Positions 1 through 13,900 of a stretch of DNA of 64,000 nucleotides are shown here, piece by piece (positions within the stretch are counted from its first letter, which is position 1; every line of letters starts with the position of its first letter). Where the stretch lies: NCBI GenBank assembly GCA_012932865.1, contig SAXG01000062.1, positions 62,001 through 126,000 of the forward strand, written 5' to 3'. The notes under the pieces were generated by a model. It did no database searches and had not been told where the DNA came from. It was given only the letters and a program-made list of their open reading frames with translations. Position numbers and translations under genes: made by a program. The DNA is from Amylostereum areolatum (taxonomy: Eukaryota; Basidiomycota; Agaricomycetes; Russulales; Stereaceae).

Positions 1-3000
1 AAGAACCGGCGGGACATCGCGCGGTCAACGGGGCGCAGGATGCGGTCGTACACCGAGCTTGCGAAGGACAGCATCCCGAAGCGGTCCGAGGACGGTGCGT
101 GCACGGTGCTGAGGACGTGGTCCGGCACGAACTGAAAGAGGATCTGCGCCTCGGCGTACATCTTCTGCGCGCGCTTGACGGCGGAGAAGACCTGGCGAAG
201 GACGGGGGAGGACAGGGACATGACGGAGGAAGGCGTGGCGATGTAGAAGACATAGCTGGATCGTTGGGAGGGGAGGCTGGAAACGAAGGCAGCTGGAGAA
301 CGCGTCAGGCGATGGCGTCAATGACACGGTCGAAGCACACTCACGCAACGTCTTTCGGAAGGAGTCAAACTTGACTGGCACAAGCCCGTCCTTGGTCCCG
401 CCATTCCGCTGTCCCGCGACATGCGATCCAAAATTCGCAACCTGCCACCAAAACGCATAAGCAAACTCTTCCACCGGAAAACCCAACAACAAGAACCACA
501 CACCTCGTACGTCCCCGAAAGGCTCTTCAACCACGCCTCCACCACATCCTGCCTTCCACCCTCCCTCTCCTCGTACAGCACGAACGCCGTCACGTCCTTC
601 CGCCCCGCCCTCGGCCCCAGCCCCAACTTCTGCCAAAACCGAATCGCGGTGGGGAGCACCTGCATCAGCCCGTCCGACTTCGCGACCGCGACCATCGGCG
701 CCTCGAGCTTCTCCAACCCTGGCCCGTCGCCCCCTTTCCCGTTCCCAAACACGGTTCCAAGGGCCAGCGACGGGCCCTGCACACCCTCGAGCCGCTCGAA
801 CGCGCGCACCACGCGGCGCACGTCCGCCTGCCACACCTCCGCGGTGCCCCGCGTCTCCGCGAGCCGGTGGTCCGCCGCGCCCGCACGCCACGCGTCGCTC
901 CATACCGCGCTCTCGACGACTTCGTGGACGAGGATGTGTGCGGCCGCTTCGAGGGACTTGCTCTTCTCAGACGCCGCGCCGAGGAGCGCGGCTGGGGAGA
1001 CGGGCGTCGGCGCTGAGACGGGGCCTGCGCCGATGGCGGGGCCGGGGGGTGTCGCGGCAGCCGTGCCTGGCGGTTTGAGAGGAATGCTTATGGGGAGGAG
1101 GTGACCGTGTTGGAATTGCGTGTGTAGCAGTGTCGGACCCAGTGGGAGGTAGGCCGGGGCGGGCGTGAGCGCCCTCTGCCCGATGATTTGCCCGGAGCCC
1201 TCCTCCTCCAGCCCGTCGTCGTCATCGTCCGATTCCGCGTCCGAAAGCATCTCGTCATCGTCCGGAGGCGGGGTTTGCAGCACATCTCGCTCCCAGTTCG
1301 CCGACCCGCGCGCCCAGGACGAAGGCGACCGTTTTGGATCGCGCGCGCCAGGGTCGTGCGACACGCTTTTACGCTTGACGCCTCTCAGCTGTCGGACGAG
1401 TCCGACGCTGGGATCGGTCTCCTCGCGGTACTTGTCCCACCAGAGCACGGAGGGGGCCGAGGACGAGGCGAAACAGGTCGACTTGGATCTGGGCCTCGTG
1501 GAGACGGGAGGGAGGAAGAGCGGCTGCGTGCGGTCCTCCTCATCGGGCGGGGACGGAAGCGCGAACTTGCCCGCGGTGTACTTTCCGTCGGTGGTCTTGT
1601 GGACGGAAGCGAAAGGAATGGGGTCGAAAACGGAGGCGCGGGCGCGCAGACCGGCGTCGCGAGCCAGAGGGGAGCCTTGTAAGGTGTTGACGTGTGCTTC
1701 GGATTCGAGGACATGCACGGTGGGAATGGGGGTGGCGGGGACGGAGTGAGAGGCGGGGGTCTTCGTGGGAGAGAGTGGGAGGAGCTCGGGAGGGATGGCG
1801 TCTAGAGATGGGGCAAGCCAGCCCGAGGGCGTGACGGCCGAAGGCGGGCCCGGTCCCGACAGTTGGGTCGCCTCACTGAATAACGGGGACATGCCCATCG
1901 CGCTGGGTGTGAACCCTGTCCCGCTTGTGTTTAGCTGCAGCGACGGTTGCGTTGGCGGAAGCATGGGAGGTGGCGGGGGCGCGTGGGTCGTGGTCGGCTT
2001 GGCCGACTCGAAGAAGTCGAAGTCGGCCTCGGTGAAGATGTCGTCCATGTCCATGTTTCCACCATCCATCATGATGTTCATCTGCGAGACGTCGCTCGCG
2101 CCCCAGGCGCCGCTGCTGGTCCCCGCCCCGCCGCCAGTGGAGAGGAAGTCACTAGAGGTGCTGCCAGTGATGAGATCGCCGCTGTAGGAGCCGGCTGCTC
2201 CCATCTCGACGTCCATGCCCATAAAATCAGTCAAGGAAGGCCATGGTGCGGAAGATTGTTCCCAGTCGTCAAAAGCACCGAATGCATCGAATGTAGCAGG
2301 CGGTGGAGGTGGTGGCGGAAGAATAGGGATAGGGACCGGGACCGGGACCGGGACGGGAACCGAGACGGGCTCTGGTTCAGGTTGGATGGGAGGTACCGTT
2401 GGCGCTGCTGATACCGACGTACTAGTTGGAGGAGGAGAAGGGTAGAAAGGAGGCGGTGGCTCTGCTGGAGTGGGCGGTATGGCGGCTAAGGGCGAACTCG
2501 TGGGTGGGGCCACACTGGGCGATCCTCTGCCACCAAACGCACTAGCGGTCAACGGCGTTGGTAAGCCCGGCTGACTCGAACTGTCCCTGGTCAGCGGGGC
2601 AGACACAGGTGAAGGGCCTGTCCGTCCTGTCTCCCTCTCCCGTTTCATTCTCTCGCGTTCACGATCGCGCTCCTTGGCCATCGCGTCGACGTAGGTGCCC
2701 ACATTTCCGGCGACGTTCCCAATGTCGGGGTTCGAAGGGCTGCGCAGGGACAGGGAGAGCGCACGCAAAGTCAGCAGCGACGCCGCAGACGATGACCGCG
2801 TTCGCGTGGGATACGGTCGTCTTGCGAGTGCTGGGGGCAACACGGTCACGGGAGTTTGGGGAGGCGGCGTCTGGGAATGTCGTAAGGATCCGGTGAGTGA
2901 CGTGAGAGATATTGTCGGTGCAGCCGGAGGTGGCGGGGAGGGTTGGAGTTGCGCGGGGAGTTCTGGGATGTATGCCAAGGGCGGCCGGCCGGCCGAAGGC

Positions 3001-4576
3001 GTTGGGGCTAGGGTGAGTGACATGGGCCATATGACCGTCAGCCCCTTCTCCTCGCCCTGCTTGTTCTGGATACCGAGCCATGCGATGACGTACTCCAACG
3101 GAGATGTTGTCCATGTTCCACACCCGAGGCCAACGAGGGATTGGGAGAACTGGGCCGTAAGAGCGGAGGTAGGGCCGGAGTAGGTGGTGAGAAAGTATGC
3201 GGGGGTGCCATGAGGAAGGAGAAGGATAGAGGAGCCGGAGGGAGGTGTGCGGCCTGGGGCGAGAGGGAGGAAGCCGGTGGGACGGAGGATGGGCTGGACC
3301 AGCATGCGCGACGGGGTCAGCGTCAGGTTCAACGTACACTGAATGAGGGATCTATACAAGGTGGTTAGTAAAATAGAAACGAGGTCGATCCTAGGGGGAA
3401 GTCTTACCTGGAGTCCGTATGATGTTCCCAGCCAATTCCCCAGTCAGACGATGCACCCTGTGGGAAAAGAAGGAACGAGTCCTTAAAGCGGCACAGTCTC
3501 TCCGCATCGCCCTTGCAGGCATCGTCAATGAGCGCATCGCGTACTGCCCGGATAAAGTGGGTGTAGGGCTCGCGTAGCGGTTCTCGTGGGAGAAAGCGCG
3601 CTGAAGCCGGTGCCGTCTTCTCCTCCTCGTTGGACGTTGAGTTCTTGCTGTCGGGTGAAATGCAGGATGAGCATGGAACGCGAAAGGTGGAGCACCGGCG
3701 CGAGCACGGGAACACTTCGAGCGGGGAGAAGAAGGATGATTCGGCCACTAGAAGGCGGGAGGTCAGCAAGGTGGGAAGCGTGGGTAAAAGCAGACAAGGG
3801 TTTCGGGAAAGGATGCGCATACATCCGAGGAAAATGACGCGCTCCACGACGACCGTATCTCTCCGCATCCGCGGGCTATCGCAGCGCACGCCTCGTGTCG
3901 TTCTGAGGTACTGTGGACAACTCCAATCTCAGCGTCGTACGTCCCGGCGAGACCCTGCCAACCGGTCAAGAGCATCCCTGAGCACAGAACTTCTGCCAAG
4001 GTTCATGTGCGTTTTCGAACGACGTGGCCGCCACGATCGCGAAAATGCAAAATAATAAGATGCAGCACTGGAGAATCAGGCTCCGCCTAGCATCGGTGTG
4101 AAGGACGCCTGGTCGAATGCATGTGCCGAGAAAGCATCCAACCGTCTCCAGAGGAGTTCGATGTGCAGCTTCGCAACCTCTCCCCGTTCATAGAAATGAA
4201 GGAGAAGAAAAGAAAACCACTCACCGGTCAACCCATCCAACTTAAGCCGAGCAAGCACCGCGCTCGCTTTCTCAGACGACCCTATCGCAAAGGCGTACAT
4301 TCTTTCGTGATCCCGGCTGACGGAGACGTCGCACAGAACCGAGTCGATAACGGATGGTTTGCGGAGACCGAGGATGTGACGCCGAGCGAGTTCAAGGGTG
4401 TCCGAAGCATTGGAGGCGGTGGCGGGTGCGTATAGAATGTAGGAGACGACGGCGTCTTGAGGCCATGGTAGGAAGGAAGAAAGTACGTTGGATTCGAGAG
4501 ATATCTCGCGGGGATGTTGAGCGAGGGCGGTGGATCCAGCGTTCTCTGGGGAGACGGAGGCTGGCTTGGAGGCCAT
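1..4576 (-). CDS. MED13: Mediator complex subunit 13 (MED13/SRB9), 3' end outside window
   Basis: MED13 is the largest subunit of the Mediator CDK8 kinase module, a nuclear regulator of RNA polymerase II. The minus-strand start is the ATG at 4576 and exon 1 ends at a GTGAGT donor at 4225. Joins between 4225 and about 3800 are unresolved. Clear exons then run to 3408, 504-3351, 341-441 and 1-276, with introns 3352-3407, 442-503 and 277-340, all GT-AG. The big exon has the N-terminal domain (a block with VIWPMSLTL) and the acidic TEADFDFFE motif. A long disordered Pro/Ser-rich linker follows. The last exons carry the conserved C-terminal block (GLVPVKFDSFRKTL, then SYVFYIATPSS and LRQVFSAVKRA). 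The gene continues beyond position 1. I see no frame break in the exons named. Identification rests on motif order and is strong; N-terminal exon structure is uncertain. Confidence 0.88.
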
Positions 4577-5956
4577 GTCCTATGGGAGGGTGTTTGCTGC
4601 CTTTGGCGGGTGTTCGATAGTTTTGTATTCGCGGCGGGGTAGAGTATGAGGGGGCTAGCAGGGCATGGCGGGTACGGAAGGGGTGAAGAAGACGTCGGGC
4701 GTCGTCGTGGACGGTGAGCACGAACGGTCGACGTCGGGCACATGAGAAACGGCAATTCCCGTGGTCCCGCTTCCGTGTCCTTCACTCTGTTCCGCTCAGC
4801 CTCGCTGACGCGCAACCATCCACCGCGATCACCGCGATTCCGCAAAACACGCCATTCAGTTCATTCGGTTCGTGCGGTGTTGGACAACATCTCTACTGAT
4901 CATCGACGACCGATTCGAACGGCTGCACAAAGGAACAGCCGCAACGTACGCTCGAGTAAGCCCACCCTTTGCGCGATACCTCCTAGCTGTTTTCCTATAA
5001 TATCCGCAGTGCGAAGGAATGGAGATGTTAACGATTATGGATAGCAGCAATAATGTGGCAAAACCAGTAGAGGCTTTCACAAGAATGGATGCAATCTGAG
5101 CGTTTTCCAGCCAGTGAGAAGCCTGAGCCGGCTGAGGCTCTGACCTCCTCGGAATGGTGAAGAGCAAGCCCAGAGCCACCATGGGCCATTATCAGCCTTG
5201 GGTCTTCGCGCAGCTCGACTGTTTCCCGATGAGTTCATGACTCTGACAGGCTCACGGACGGCGCTTTTCGACAAATCAAGGCAGCATTTTCAGGGTTTGT
5301 GGACGACGCTCTTTCGTATCTCGTGTCTGGATTCTGGAAGGGGGAGGTGTTTTTAATCCAATCTTTCACGTCCTCCGACCGTTCAGGCCTTTGAGCCTGG
5401 GTTTCGACTGCACTGAAGGACTGTTAGCCAACTGGACCAGATTCAAGACCGCGGGCACGCACTCCGTACATCGTTGCCTGCAGTGACCTACGTGCCGGCC
5501 CATCAGCGCGTCGATGTCATTTTCTCGGGCGTTCGCGGAAATAATGTCGGTAAGCTGTCGTCACGAGAGTCTGGACGGGAGCGACTTCGCGAGGGCTGCT
5601 GCATAGCCTGCAGTAGCCTTGGGTGCTATCAGAACGTCAACGTTTACAGGGGCTATACAACCTTTTCTGGTTCGCGCATATCACACCTTTGGACGTGCTA
5701 TACGTGTTCTGCGAGGAAAATGACTGCTCGAACGGTGACTAGATTTATATAGTTGACTTTGATTCGATTGCATGACATTCGAAATTTGAGTCTTGACAAT
5801 GACAATGAACGGCAAAATTGAGCGCCCGTCCGAGAGCGGCAATTGCCGTCTTATTATATTCGTCGCGTCGTGTCGGTTGAATCTCTCCTCTTTTCCTCCT
5901 TCACATCGTTCAACGTTCAACGATTCCCGGGTCTCCAATCTGCCATACGCACAAAC
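4577..5956. other. Intergenic region between divergent MED13 and F-box genes
   Basis: These 1.4 kb separate the MED13 start (minus) from the F-box gene start (plus), so both promoters must lie here. I see only short unrelated reading frames, no tRNA-like or repeat structure, and no convincing TATA box. Unlike the later intergenic regions, it holds no obvious minisatellite. Confidence 0.5.
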
Positions 5957-7891
5957 ATGACTTCGACTGATCCCACCGCACAAGGGGAGCATCAACCTGA
6001 ATCCAGCAGCGGTCAAGACCGCTCCATGCTGTCTGTGGGGTCACTTGGGTGCGCCTCATCTCTTTCTGCATCTGTCTCGCTGATGTCCCTCACACACGTT
6101 ATTTGAAGAGGATCGTCATTGATGCCAATAGTCGTCCAACGTCTCGCAGAATACGACAGCGCCCTCGCCACGCGTAGGGTGGACGTAGATCTGCAGAGTC
6201 AGCTGGAACAGGAGGTGGAACAGGTCTCTCGGATCGTCTACGACCTGAAGGTGCGGAGGAACGCGTGCCGACCTTTCGTTCGTCTCCCAACAGAAATCAT
6301 CGCCATCATCGTCTCCTTCGTCTCCCATGTCAATACTTCCCGAACCTACGGACACGCCCGTTACATCTTATTCCGTCAGGTCCTCCGTCTCTCCCATATC
6401 TGCCATCACATCCGCGAAGTCGTGTTGGGCATGAGCGCACTGTGGGCAATGCACATATTCACCTCTCGCGCGGCTTATAGGACCGTTCTTGAGCGAGCAC
6501 GGGGCGCCCCCCTTCATATCGCCGTCGATACCGACTGGCGGGAAACTATCGTGTCCGCGGCGCTGCCGCTTCTCGAGCGCGCTCGCGCCGTGCATGTTCA
6601 ATTCTCCAGCAACTTCAAGGGCAACGAAGCACCTCTAACCGCCGACGCAGACGGAGAAAGCGACGGCAACGGCAAATCGTTGAGAGCTTGGATCAAAAGA
6701 CTTGCAGGCCGGACGTCGCCTTCGTTGAACTCGCTCATCATGGACAGTCACCGCCAAGGTTTCTGGGGATCGAGCATCATCGACGTCCCCCCTTTGATAG
6801 CGCCCAAACTCCACACATTGAGCTTTCGCAACGCGTTCATTCCCTGGACGTCTTCCAGCTTGCGCAAGCTGTCCATGTCCTTCAGGGCCTGCGACGGCGG
6901 AGACATACAATTCAAGCTGCCTTACTCCTCGGCTCAATTCGTCGCCCTCCTCGAGTCCCACCCTACCATCAAAAGGCTTTCTTTGCGCAATTGTCTCCCA
7001 GACATGTCCGACATTCTGAGGCACGAGGCCCGGCGCCCCATCCCACTCCCCAGGCTCTCGTCCGTCAAACTAGAAGGCTCGCTGGCGCGTTGCTTCTCGT
7101 TCTGGAAGTGCTTGGACTTTCCACCTACCAAGATGCACATACAGATCAAGATCAAAGGCTCGAAGCTATCGGAAGGCGATATGGTCCACACGGCGGACAA
7201 CGAGCTCCTTCCGCGTTTCTTCCAGTTGTTAACAAGACACATTTGCGGCACCCAACTGGCGCCACGCCGCAGCCACGCCGTATCCTATGTCGACTTTATG
7301 AGCTGGCTCACCATCTCGACGTCCTTCATCGCCGTGGATCCCAGCAGTCGAACCCCCGTCGACCAATCCGACGCTGGAAGTTGCGATATCACCAAATTAG
7401 ACTTTGAATGGAAAAAGGACGGGAACGACGTCTTCGCGATGGCCGCCGACGCGTTTTCTTTCCAGGACGTGGAAATCGTGAAGATCCATCTAGTCGTATA
7501 TACCTTGGAAAAATGGCAGAACATGCTAAGCCGCCTGAGCGGCACACGAGAACTGCATCTGTTTTCACCCTTCGAGAACCTCATCAGTGCAATCACCCTT
7601 TCGTCTCCTCTCGACGATTCGTCGGCTCACCTCCTTCCCGTGCTTGCGTCTCTTCGCCTGTGGTCGTGGGACGGGAGGTCCTGCAAATCAGAATCGCTCC
7701 TCGCGATGCTGTCGTCGCGCAAGGATGCAGGTATCGGCTTACAGCATGTTACATTGGACTGCGCGTCTGGATGGCTGCTTATACGCGCCAAAGCGGAAGA
7801 GACCCAGTTGGAAATACAAAAGCTCGTCACAAACCTCGTCTGGGGCGGCGGCAAAGCCAAATGGGAGTTGCAACCGAAGTATGTGTTTTGA
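5957..7891 (+). CDS. F-box-like protein, two exons (paralogue of the gene at 15700)
   Basis: A predicted 624-residue F-box-like protein. F-box proteins usually bind Skp1 and recruit substrates to SCF ubiquitin ligases; this one's target is unknown. Exon 1 is 5957-6048 (ATG at 5957) and exon 2 is 6109-7891. The 60-nt intron starts GTGCGC, ends TTTGAAG, and restores phase exactly. The N-terminal 30 residues are Ser/Gln-rich, followed by a short helical segment. The F-box lies at about residues 75-130 (LPTEIIAIIVSFVSHV, then LSHICHHIREVVLGMSALWA), which is the common basidiomycete form. The rest is a long Leu-rich region without sharp LRR periodicity. The paralogue at 15700 matches over the full length and has an intron at the same place and phase, supporting this model. 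Confidence 0.85.
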
Positions 7892-8057
7892 TGCCGCCCT
7901 TCCTCGTAGGATGTCTCTCACCAAGAATGTATTGGGCAGGTGAAGACCTGTGTCGCATCAACCTACGTCTCAATTTATTTCAATATAGGTGCATTTATCT
8001 GTCTGAAATCGCACGCACGCCGGAGACGATTGAATTCGAATCGTCCTTTGGTAAGTA

Positions 8058-9699
8058 CTAATACTTAGTACGGCCGCGAGTACCGGATAGGAGGAGGGCG
8101 ATCGTCTCTATAGTGTTGACCCTGTTAGCATCCACCTTGCGTGTATCAGATAGAGGGAATCCAGCGTACGCAAACATTTTAGCCCTTCTGGAATCTTCGA
8201 CGAAGTGCACGGTAAAATCCTCGGCTTGCCCATATCGTACATTCCATGTCCACCACTGATTGGAATTTTCACTTCGAACCAGAAGGCCAACTGTGCGAAG
8301 CCGTGGGTGGAACGTGCGTGCGAGCGCGTGAAGATGCCCATGCAACTCGTCTGTGAATTCTTCTGATATTTGGATCCCCACTGCGTAGGGATTATATTCA
8401 TGAACGGGCTCTAGATATGCGTGTATCTCGTGCAGGCTGTGGAGCGCTGACAACGGACCAAATATATGCTGGATAATCGGATCGGCACGCGGCCAGTAAC
8501 GAGGATTTGAGACGCGATGTACCTCGATGTCAGGCCCAGGATTTCCCTCCCGATATCGGTGAACTTGGAGCGTCTTCAGGAGAGGGAATGCATCGGCAAT
8601 ATACGCCCATAGGGGTTGGTCGTCATCCTCGGCCTTGTACACGATTTCCAGTGCCTCCAGCCGTGGCGCCCGTACGCGACGCAAAATCGCCAGCAATTCC
8701 TTCTGCGACGGAATGGGTGACCTCATCTTCCATCGTCTTGCCGGATTCATGACGTGGCCAAAGAAGAAGTAGTGGCGGAGGAAGTCGCGCAACGACAGGC
8801 GGCGGAGACTGTTGGGGATGACGTTGAAAATCTTGTCGTCGACGTTGGGGTACGTCAAAAGCAGATCTTCAACTTGCGGAATAATGGCGTCCGACGGGAC
8901 GCTGATGGCAAGTACGGAAAAAATTTGCTGCCCACCGGTCAGAGGAAGCTTTCCCTCGAGCGTGAGCTCGCGGAGGTGAGGCCAGGGCATGGAAACCATG
9001 GATGAGTAAGGTGTCGACTCCGATTGAAGATGGAGCGACCGCAACGTGGAGCTCATACGCGCCAGCAAAGGTCCGAGGACCTCAGCCTCTCCCTGGGCGA
9101 TCCGCCACAAGTCTTTCCCTCGACGAGAGTAATCGTACTCGCGCCAGTCGCCGACCATATAGGTGAACTTCTCCAGGGAAAATGACCGACTGGCTATCGC
9201 ACCTACGTTAAAGGGGTGGGAGGGCTGCCAGTAGGAGAACCTGATGTCGATGGTACGCATTGATGGGAGGGAGGCGATTGGCAAGAAAAGCTTCCACGGG
9301 ACTCCGTAATAGACGTCATAAAAGCATGCAGTGCGAAGGGACGCCATGGCGGGAAGGACACGAAGCAGGGAGCTTATGTCAATCTCGCCCTCATTTTCAG
9401 GTAGCTCGCTTTGAAAAGACGGGATCCTGAGAGGATTTGTGAGCGGACCGACGTGATACGAAGGCCGTGACGAACTTCACGTATAGACATACGCTGGAAG
9501 GAACAGCGAACGGGTCGAAATCAGGAAGGCGGTAACGAGCGGGAAGGGTGTGTTCAATGAAGACTTGGCGGAACAGAAGGAGTACACAGATGCGTCTGCA
9601 TCGACGAGAGGCCATCGAGAGCGCAGGTAAGGATTGGTGTTCGTGAACCTCTGATACTATGAGAAAAAGAACACCATCATCGAGTTGCTCAAAGGTCAT
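8058..9699 (-). CDS. F-box protein with leucine-rich C-terminal region
   Basis: A minus-strand gene starting at the ATG at 9699. Exon 1 (9493-9699) encodes a short F-box (about residues 1-50; LDDGVLFLIVSEV, then ALSMASRRCRRICVLLLF) and ends at a perfect GTATGT donor. The main exon reads to the stop at 8058 and gives long Leu-rich stretches such as LPSMRTIDIRF and WPHLRELTLEG, the typical mushroom F-box/LRR-like layout. The acceptor is not settled. An obvious CTCAG at about 9427 gives the wrong phase, while AG sites just before 9389 or 9383 restore it. The total would be about 510 residues. It has no close sequence similarity to the F-box gene just upstream. It probably acts as a substrate adaptor for SCF ligases, by family inference only. 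Confidence 0.75.
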
Positions 9700-10755
9700 G
9701 CTACAGGGAAAAAGTGCACGGCTGATTTCTGTGTTTTGGCGTTAGTTTTAGGAAGAGCGGAGTCTCCGAGTGAAATGAGGGCCCAGGGGAACACAGTCGA
9801 AAAAACATACCTTGCCACCAATGGAGGCCGGGTTCTCGCTCTTGTCGACTTCTTCTGAGTCGAGTCACGCTCTACGTGAAACATATGTGAGAGTCTTCTA
9901 AGGGAATTCATTGGTGAAGGAGGAAGGGAAGGAAACGGTAAACCCGGTGGGAGATGAGTCCCAGTGGAAACGGCACTTTTTCACCTCGATTCTCAGTGAT
10001 TTCTCACGCGGAAATCGCCGAGAACCTCTGTGAATCCAAGGCAATCGAAAAAGTGAGACAAAAATCGGCTTCTCTGATGGAAAGTGCATTGCCCGCGATT
10101 TAGAGATATTTCCAGCAGTCTCGCAGCCGTCTCCTCTGTGTAAATCGCAGGAAATATATCGTCTGGCCTCTTTTTCAGTGGGTTCTCCCATCCGCATGAA
10201 TCACCAACAATGTACGGTTCTAGCTTCTTTCGACCCCTCTATACAATTCACACCAATTATGGGGATGAGAAATACACATGTATAATTGGTTCATATAGGT
10301 ACCCTACATGATACATGCTATCAATACAGTGAGTCTCTAATTAACTAATTGTAAGTAACGCTCCTGCCCCGCACGCACAAACATCTCGTTCTTGTAAGGT
10401 TCTTGCCTTGTGGGCAGCCGTGGCATGGGGTATGTAAGTATGCTGGGAGCAGCAAGGGCGGCGAGAAGGACAAGGGGGCTGGAGCGGGGCAGGAGACGAG
10501 AGTAGCCGGTGTAGCGAGAGAGACAGGGGCAACGAGAATAATGAAGCAACGGGCAGCAGGAGTGGCGGGTGACGAAGGCGGCGGGCGACGGGGCCAACGA
10601 GAGCAGCGGGCAACGGGGCCAACGGGAGGGGCGGGCGATGGGGCCAATGGGAGGGGCGTGCGATGGAGCCAATGGGAGGGGCGTGCGACAGGACCAACGG
10701 AAATGACGGGCAACGGGAGTGACGAGGGTGGCGGGCAACAGGCGATGGGAGCGAT
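9700..10755. other. Intergenic region: F-box promoter, AT-rich stretch, start of G-rich minisatellite
   Basis: The first part is the upstream region of the minus-strand F-box gene and contains a 33-bp sequence (9960-9992) that recurs inverted at 15505-15537. Positions 10200-10370 are AT-rich and featureless. From about 10440 to 10755 the plus strand becomes a degenerate G-rich tandem array with units resembling GGGCGATGGGGCCAATGGGA. The hAT element is inserted in this array, which continues at 14696. Open frames across the array are low-complexity artefacts. Confidence 0.6.
9960..9992 (-). repeat. 33-bp repeat, copy 1 (inverted relative to 15505-15537)
   Basis: Read on the minus strand this begins GAATCGAGGTGAAAAAGTGC and matches 15505-15537 on the plus strand over 33 bp without mismatch. 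Each copy lies upstream of an F-box gene and in the sense direction of that gene. It could be a shared promoter element or the remnant of a longer inverted repeat. Confidence 0.8.
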
Positions 10756-10984
10756 TAGTGTTGCCAAAGTTCAGTTCAGTTCGGTTCAGGGCCCATTTTC
10801 CCCGAACCTGAACCTGAACCAACATGCCTAGGGGTGAACCAGAACCAGAACCTGAACTGAACCTTGGTTCTTGGTTCGAACTCGGTTCGAACTTCGGTTC
10901 TCGGTTCATCTCAGATTTCTATCTTTTCAAAGACTTCAAGGGGTTTAGAACCCAAATAACACATACTATCCATTAGACATATTG

Positions 10985-13900
10985 CTATTTAACTATAGGG
11001 ACAAGAATAAAACCCGGATTCCAAGGGTATGGCCTCTCAACTCGACTCCGAGCCTCCTCCTCTGCACTAAGAAACTCAGTACGATAAGCATCCTTCAAAG
11101 TTTGGAGAGCCTCAAAGCTCTCTGGGTTAAGCCTATTCCTTCGAACAGTACCTGTCTGCCCACCACTAGAAAATGCACGCTCAGATGCAACAGCAGAGCC
11201 CTGGATAGCAAGATAGTCCCGTGCGATACAAGATAGCACTGGATAAGTTTTTGCATTACTCTAAAGCAGCAATTAGTACTTCTTAGATGTGCATGATTTA
11301 GAAGAAATATAATACGCACCCCCCACCATCGAACAGGATCATCACAGTCAACCAAAGGTGACTCAAGATAGTCCCAGAATTCAGCGCGAGGGCGTATAGG
11401 CTCTGCATCTTTCACCTGACTTTTGATGCGAGCCTGGAGAAAGTCCATGCCATAGCCTTGAGGCTTTGATTCTAGAGCCATGTCAATAGATGTATACACA
11501 GAACAGGGATGATAGAACAGACCAGTGCGAGATGGGGCCGTAGGTTTTTGTGAGCTTCCAGATTTGGCATACTCATCATACTATAGGTGTAGATAGTGAG
11601 GCAGTGCATGAAGCAAAGGCAAGATAACAGAGACGTACCACAAGTTGAAAGGCATCAGTACCCTTCTGAACAACATCTGCATCCCAAGACCCACGGGCAT
11701 ATGCGAGCTTGACAGAAGGATTTAAAGCTATTGCAATAGATAAGTGAAGAGAAACACAGTACAAAAGCATCACTTACTAAGGCATATAAAATACTTTGGT
11801 GACTGCCGCGCAATGTTGAGCCACTTCTGGATTTTTGTAACACCCTTCTCAATGCCTGCCTTGACAGGTGCGTAGTGGGGATTAGATGCAAGATGAAGCC
11901 ATGCCTGCTCAAGACATTCAAGAACAGGAAGACTCTTCCATGCTGTTGTAGTCTTCTCAGCGGAGAACTCTGCCTGTGCACGACGAGGCTCCTGAAAATA
12001 GATGTAAGAAGCTGGTCAGCCATGTACAGGAGTCATTGGCTAACCTCAAGGACTTCCTTCATCAAGGTGATGAGGTGCCACTCATCACTTGTCAACAAGT
12101 AGTCGGCATATTTCTTCCCCTTTAGTGTCGGCACAGCTGGGCTATCGTCCGCAAGCTTACAGAACTTGTTGATTGCCTATAACAATCTGCTAAGCATCAT
12201 AACGGATAGGAGGAATTAAATCTACCGCTCGGTTTTTTAATGCACGCTCCATCAAGTCGTACATAGACCCCCATCGAGTCCGAACCCACTTTAGGAGCTC
12301 AAGCGGGGCAAGGCCCTCCTCCGTGCAAAGACGAAGCAGGTATTTCTTTGCCTGTGGTGATGCACGGTTCTAAAGAGCACATAAGCAGCAGCCACATAAC
12401 AAGAGAAAACACGTACCTGATTAATGAATGCCAGAATTTTTCCGAGCGTGTCGCCAGGGTCAAAATCAACCTCCTCATCATCTGGACAGTTCCCATCCTC
12501 ATCGACATCCAGCAAACCCAATGCATCAGCCTCCCAATCATAATCATCTTCCTCGGTGGCACCATCATCAGCTTCATCGGCATGGGCAGCAGACTTGGGT
12601 TGGCGGAAGCGCAAAGGTGTAGGGCAAACCGCCTCGATAAAATCCTTCGCACCCAAGTGTATAGCATGCTCGAAGCAATGCCCGCGGCGCTCCTTCGCAA
12701 TCCAACGACGGCCCTCCGGATTATCCAAGACACGCTCCATGACGCGGAGACATTTGTCGTTGGTGCTAACATTGTCGGCAGTAGCCCATGCAAGCTGCAA
12801 AGCTGAATGAGAATACATGCCAGCATATATTGGTCGAGAAACCTACCTTATCGCGTATGTTATAGCGGTCAACAACCCGCATGACCACAGCGGCCGTGTT
12901 TGCACCGCTATGATTACCTTCAATCTCGGTGTAGCCAAGCAGGCGGGACCGGAGTGCCCACTCTGTCGGCTGCTCCTTTGGCGCGTCGATAAAGTGCGCT
13001 GTAACGGCTATAAATGGTGCGCCCGAGTTCGAAGTCCAGCCATCGAATGTAATTGAGATCTGGCATGGAAGATGCTTGTACACATTTCAGCATATGAACG
13101 GCACGCAGATTATGATAATTTACATACTGCAAACTCTTCAGCAATCCGTTTTCTGAGGGCCTCCGCCTTTTCGACGATGCGCTCCCGCAACGTAGTACGG
13201 TGAGGGATGTCGCTATCCTTTGTTTCCGGGCGTTGGTACGTGAGGACACGTCGAAACGGCGCGCCGTCGACAATCCGAAAAGACTAGTTGTATGTTAGCT
13301 TGTTACAAAGGGCTATATCGGAAACAAGCGTTACCTCATCCTCGGTCACAACGAACTCGACTATGTGGTCGAGCAAAACCTTCTTTGGTCCACTTCGCAG
13401 GCTTGTCTTTTAGGTAGGTTTCCAGAGACTGTTGGACTGTTTTGTCGTCCGCATCCTTGATCTCGATTGTAACTCGGATCTCGTCCTCGTCCGTGCCAGC
13501 ATTCATGTCGACCGCCATGCCGTCCGGGATCGCGCGTGCATTCGGCTCGATCTTGGCACGCTTGCACTGGTCAAGGTAGGCACCACCGTGAGTTGCCCAA
13601 TGCCTATGCATTCCGAGATCAGCGAGTAGATCGGAGGTAGCTTGAGCCCAACGTACCTTTGAATGTGCATCCGAAGCGTAGACGTGCTCCCGCTAAGCCA
13701 GGAGTTGGCCTCGGAGCGGCCGTTATGCCTAGAACAGTGTAAGGATAACATTGTGCTTCGTAAAACTGTAAACGTACCTGCATACTTCGCACCAGCTTCC
13801 TTGTTTGACTTCGCCGTTGATGATCCGTTCGTCCTTGGTGAATATCAGCCGGACGTCGCGGCTACGCGGATCATCGTCTCGGTGCGCGTGGAATTTGCGA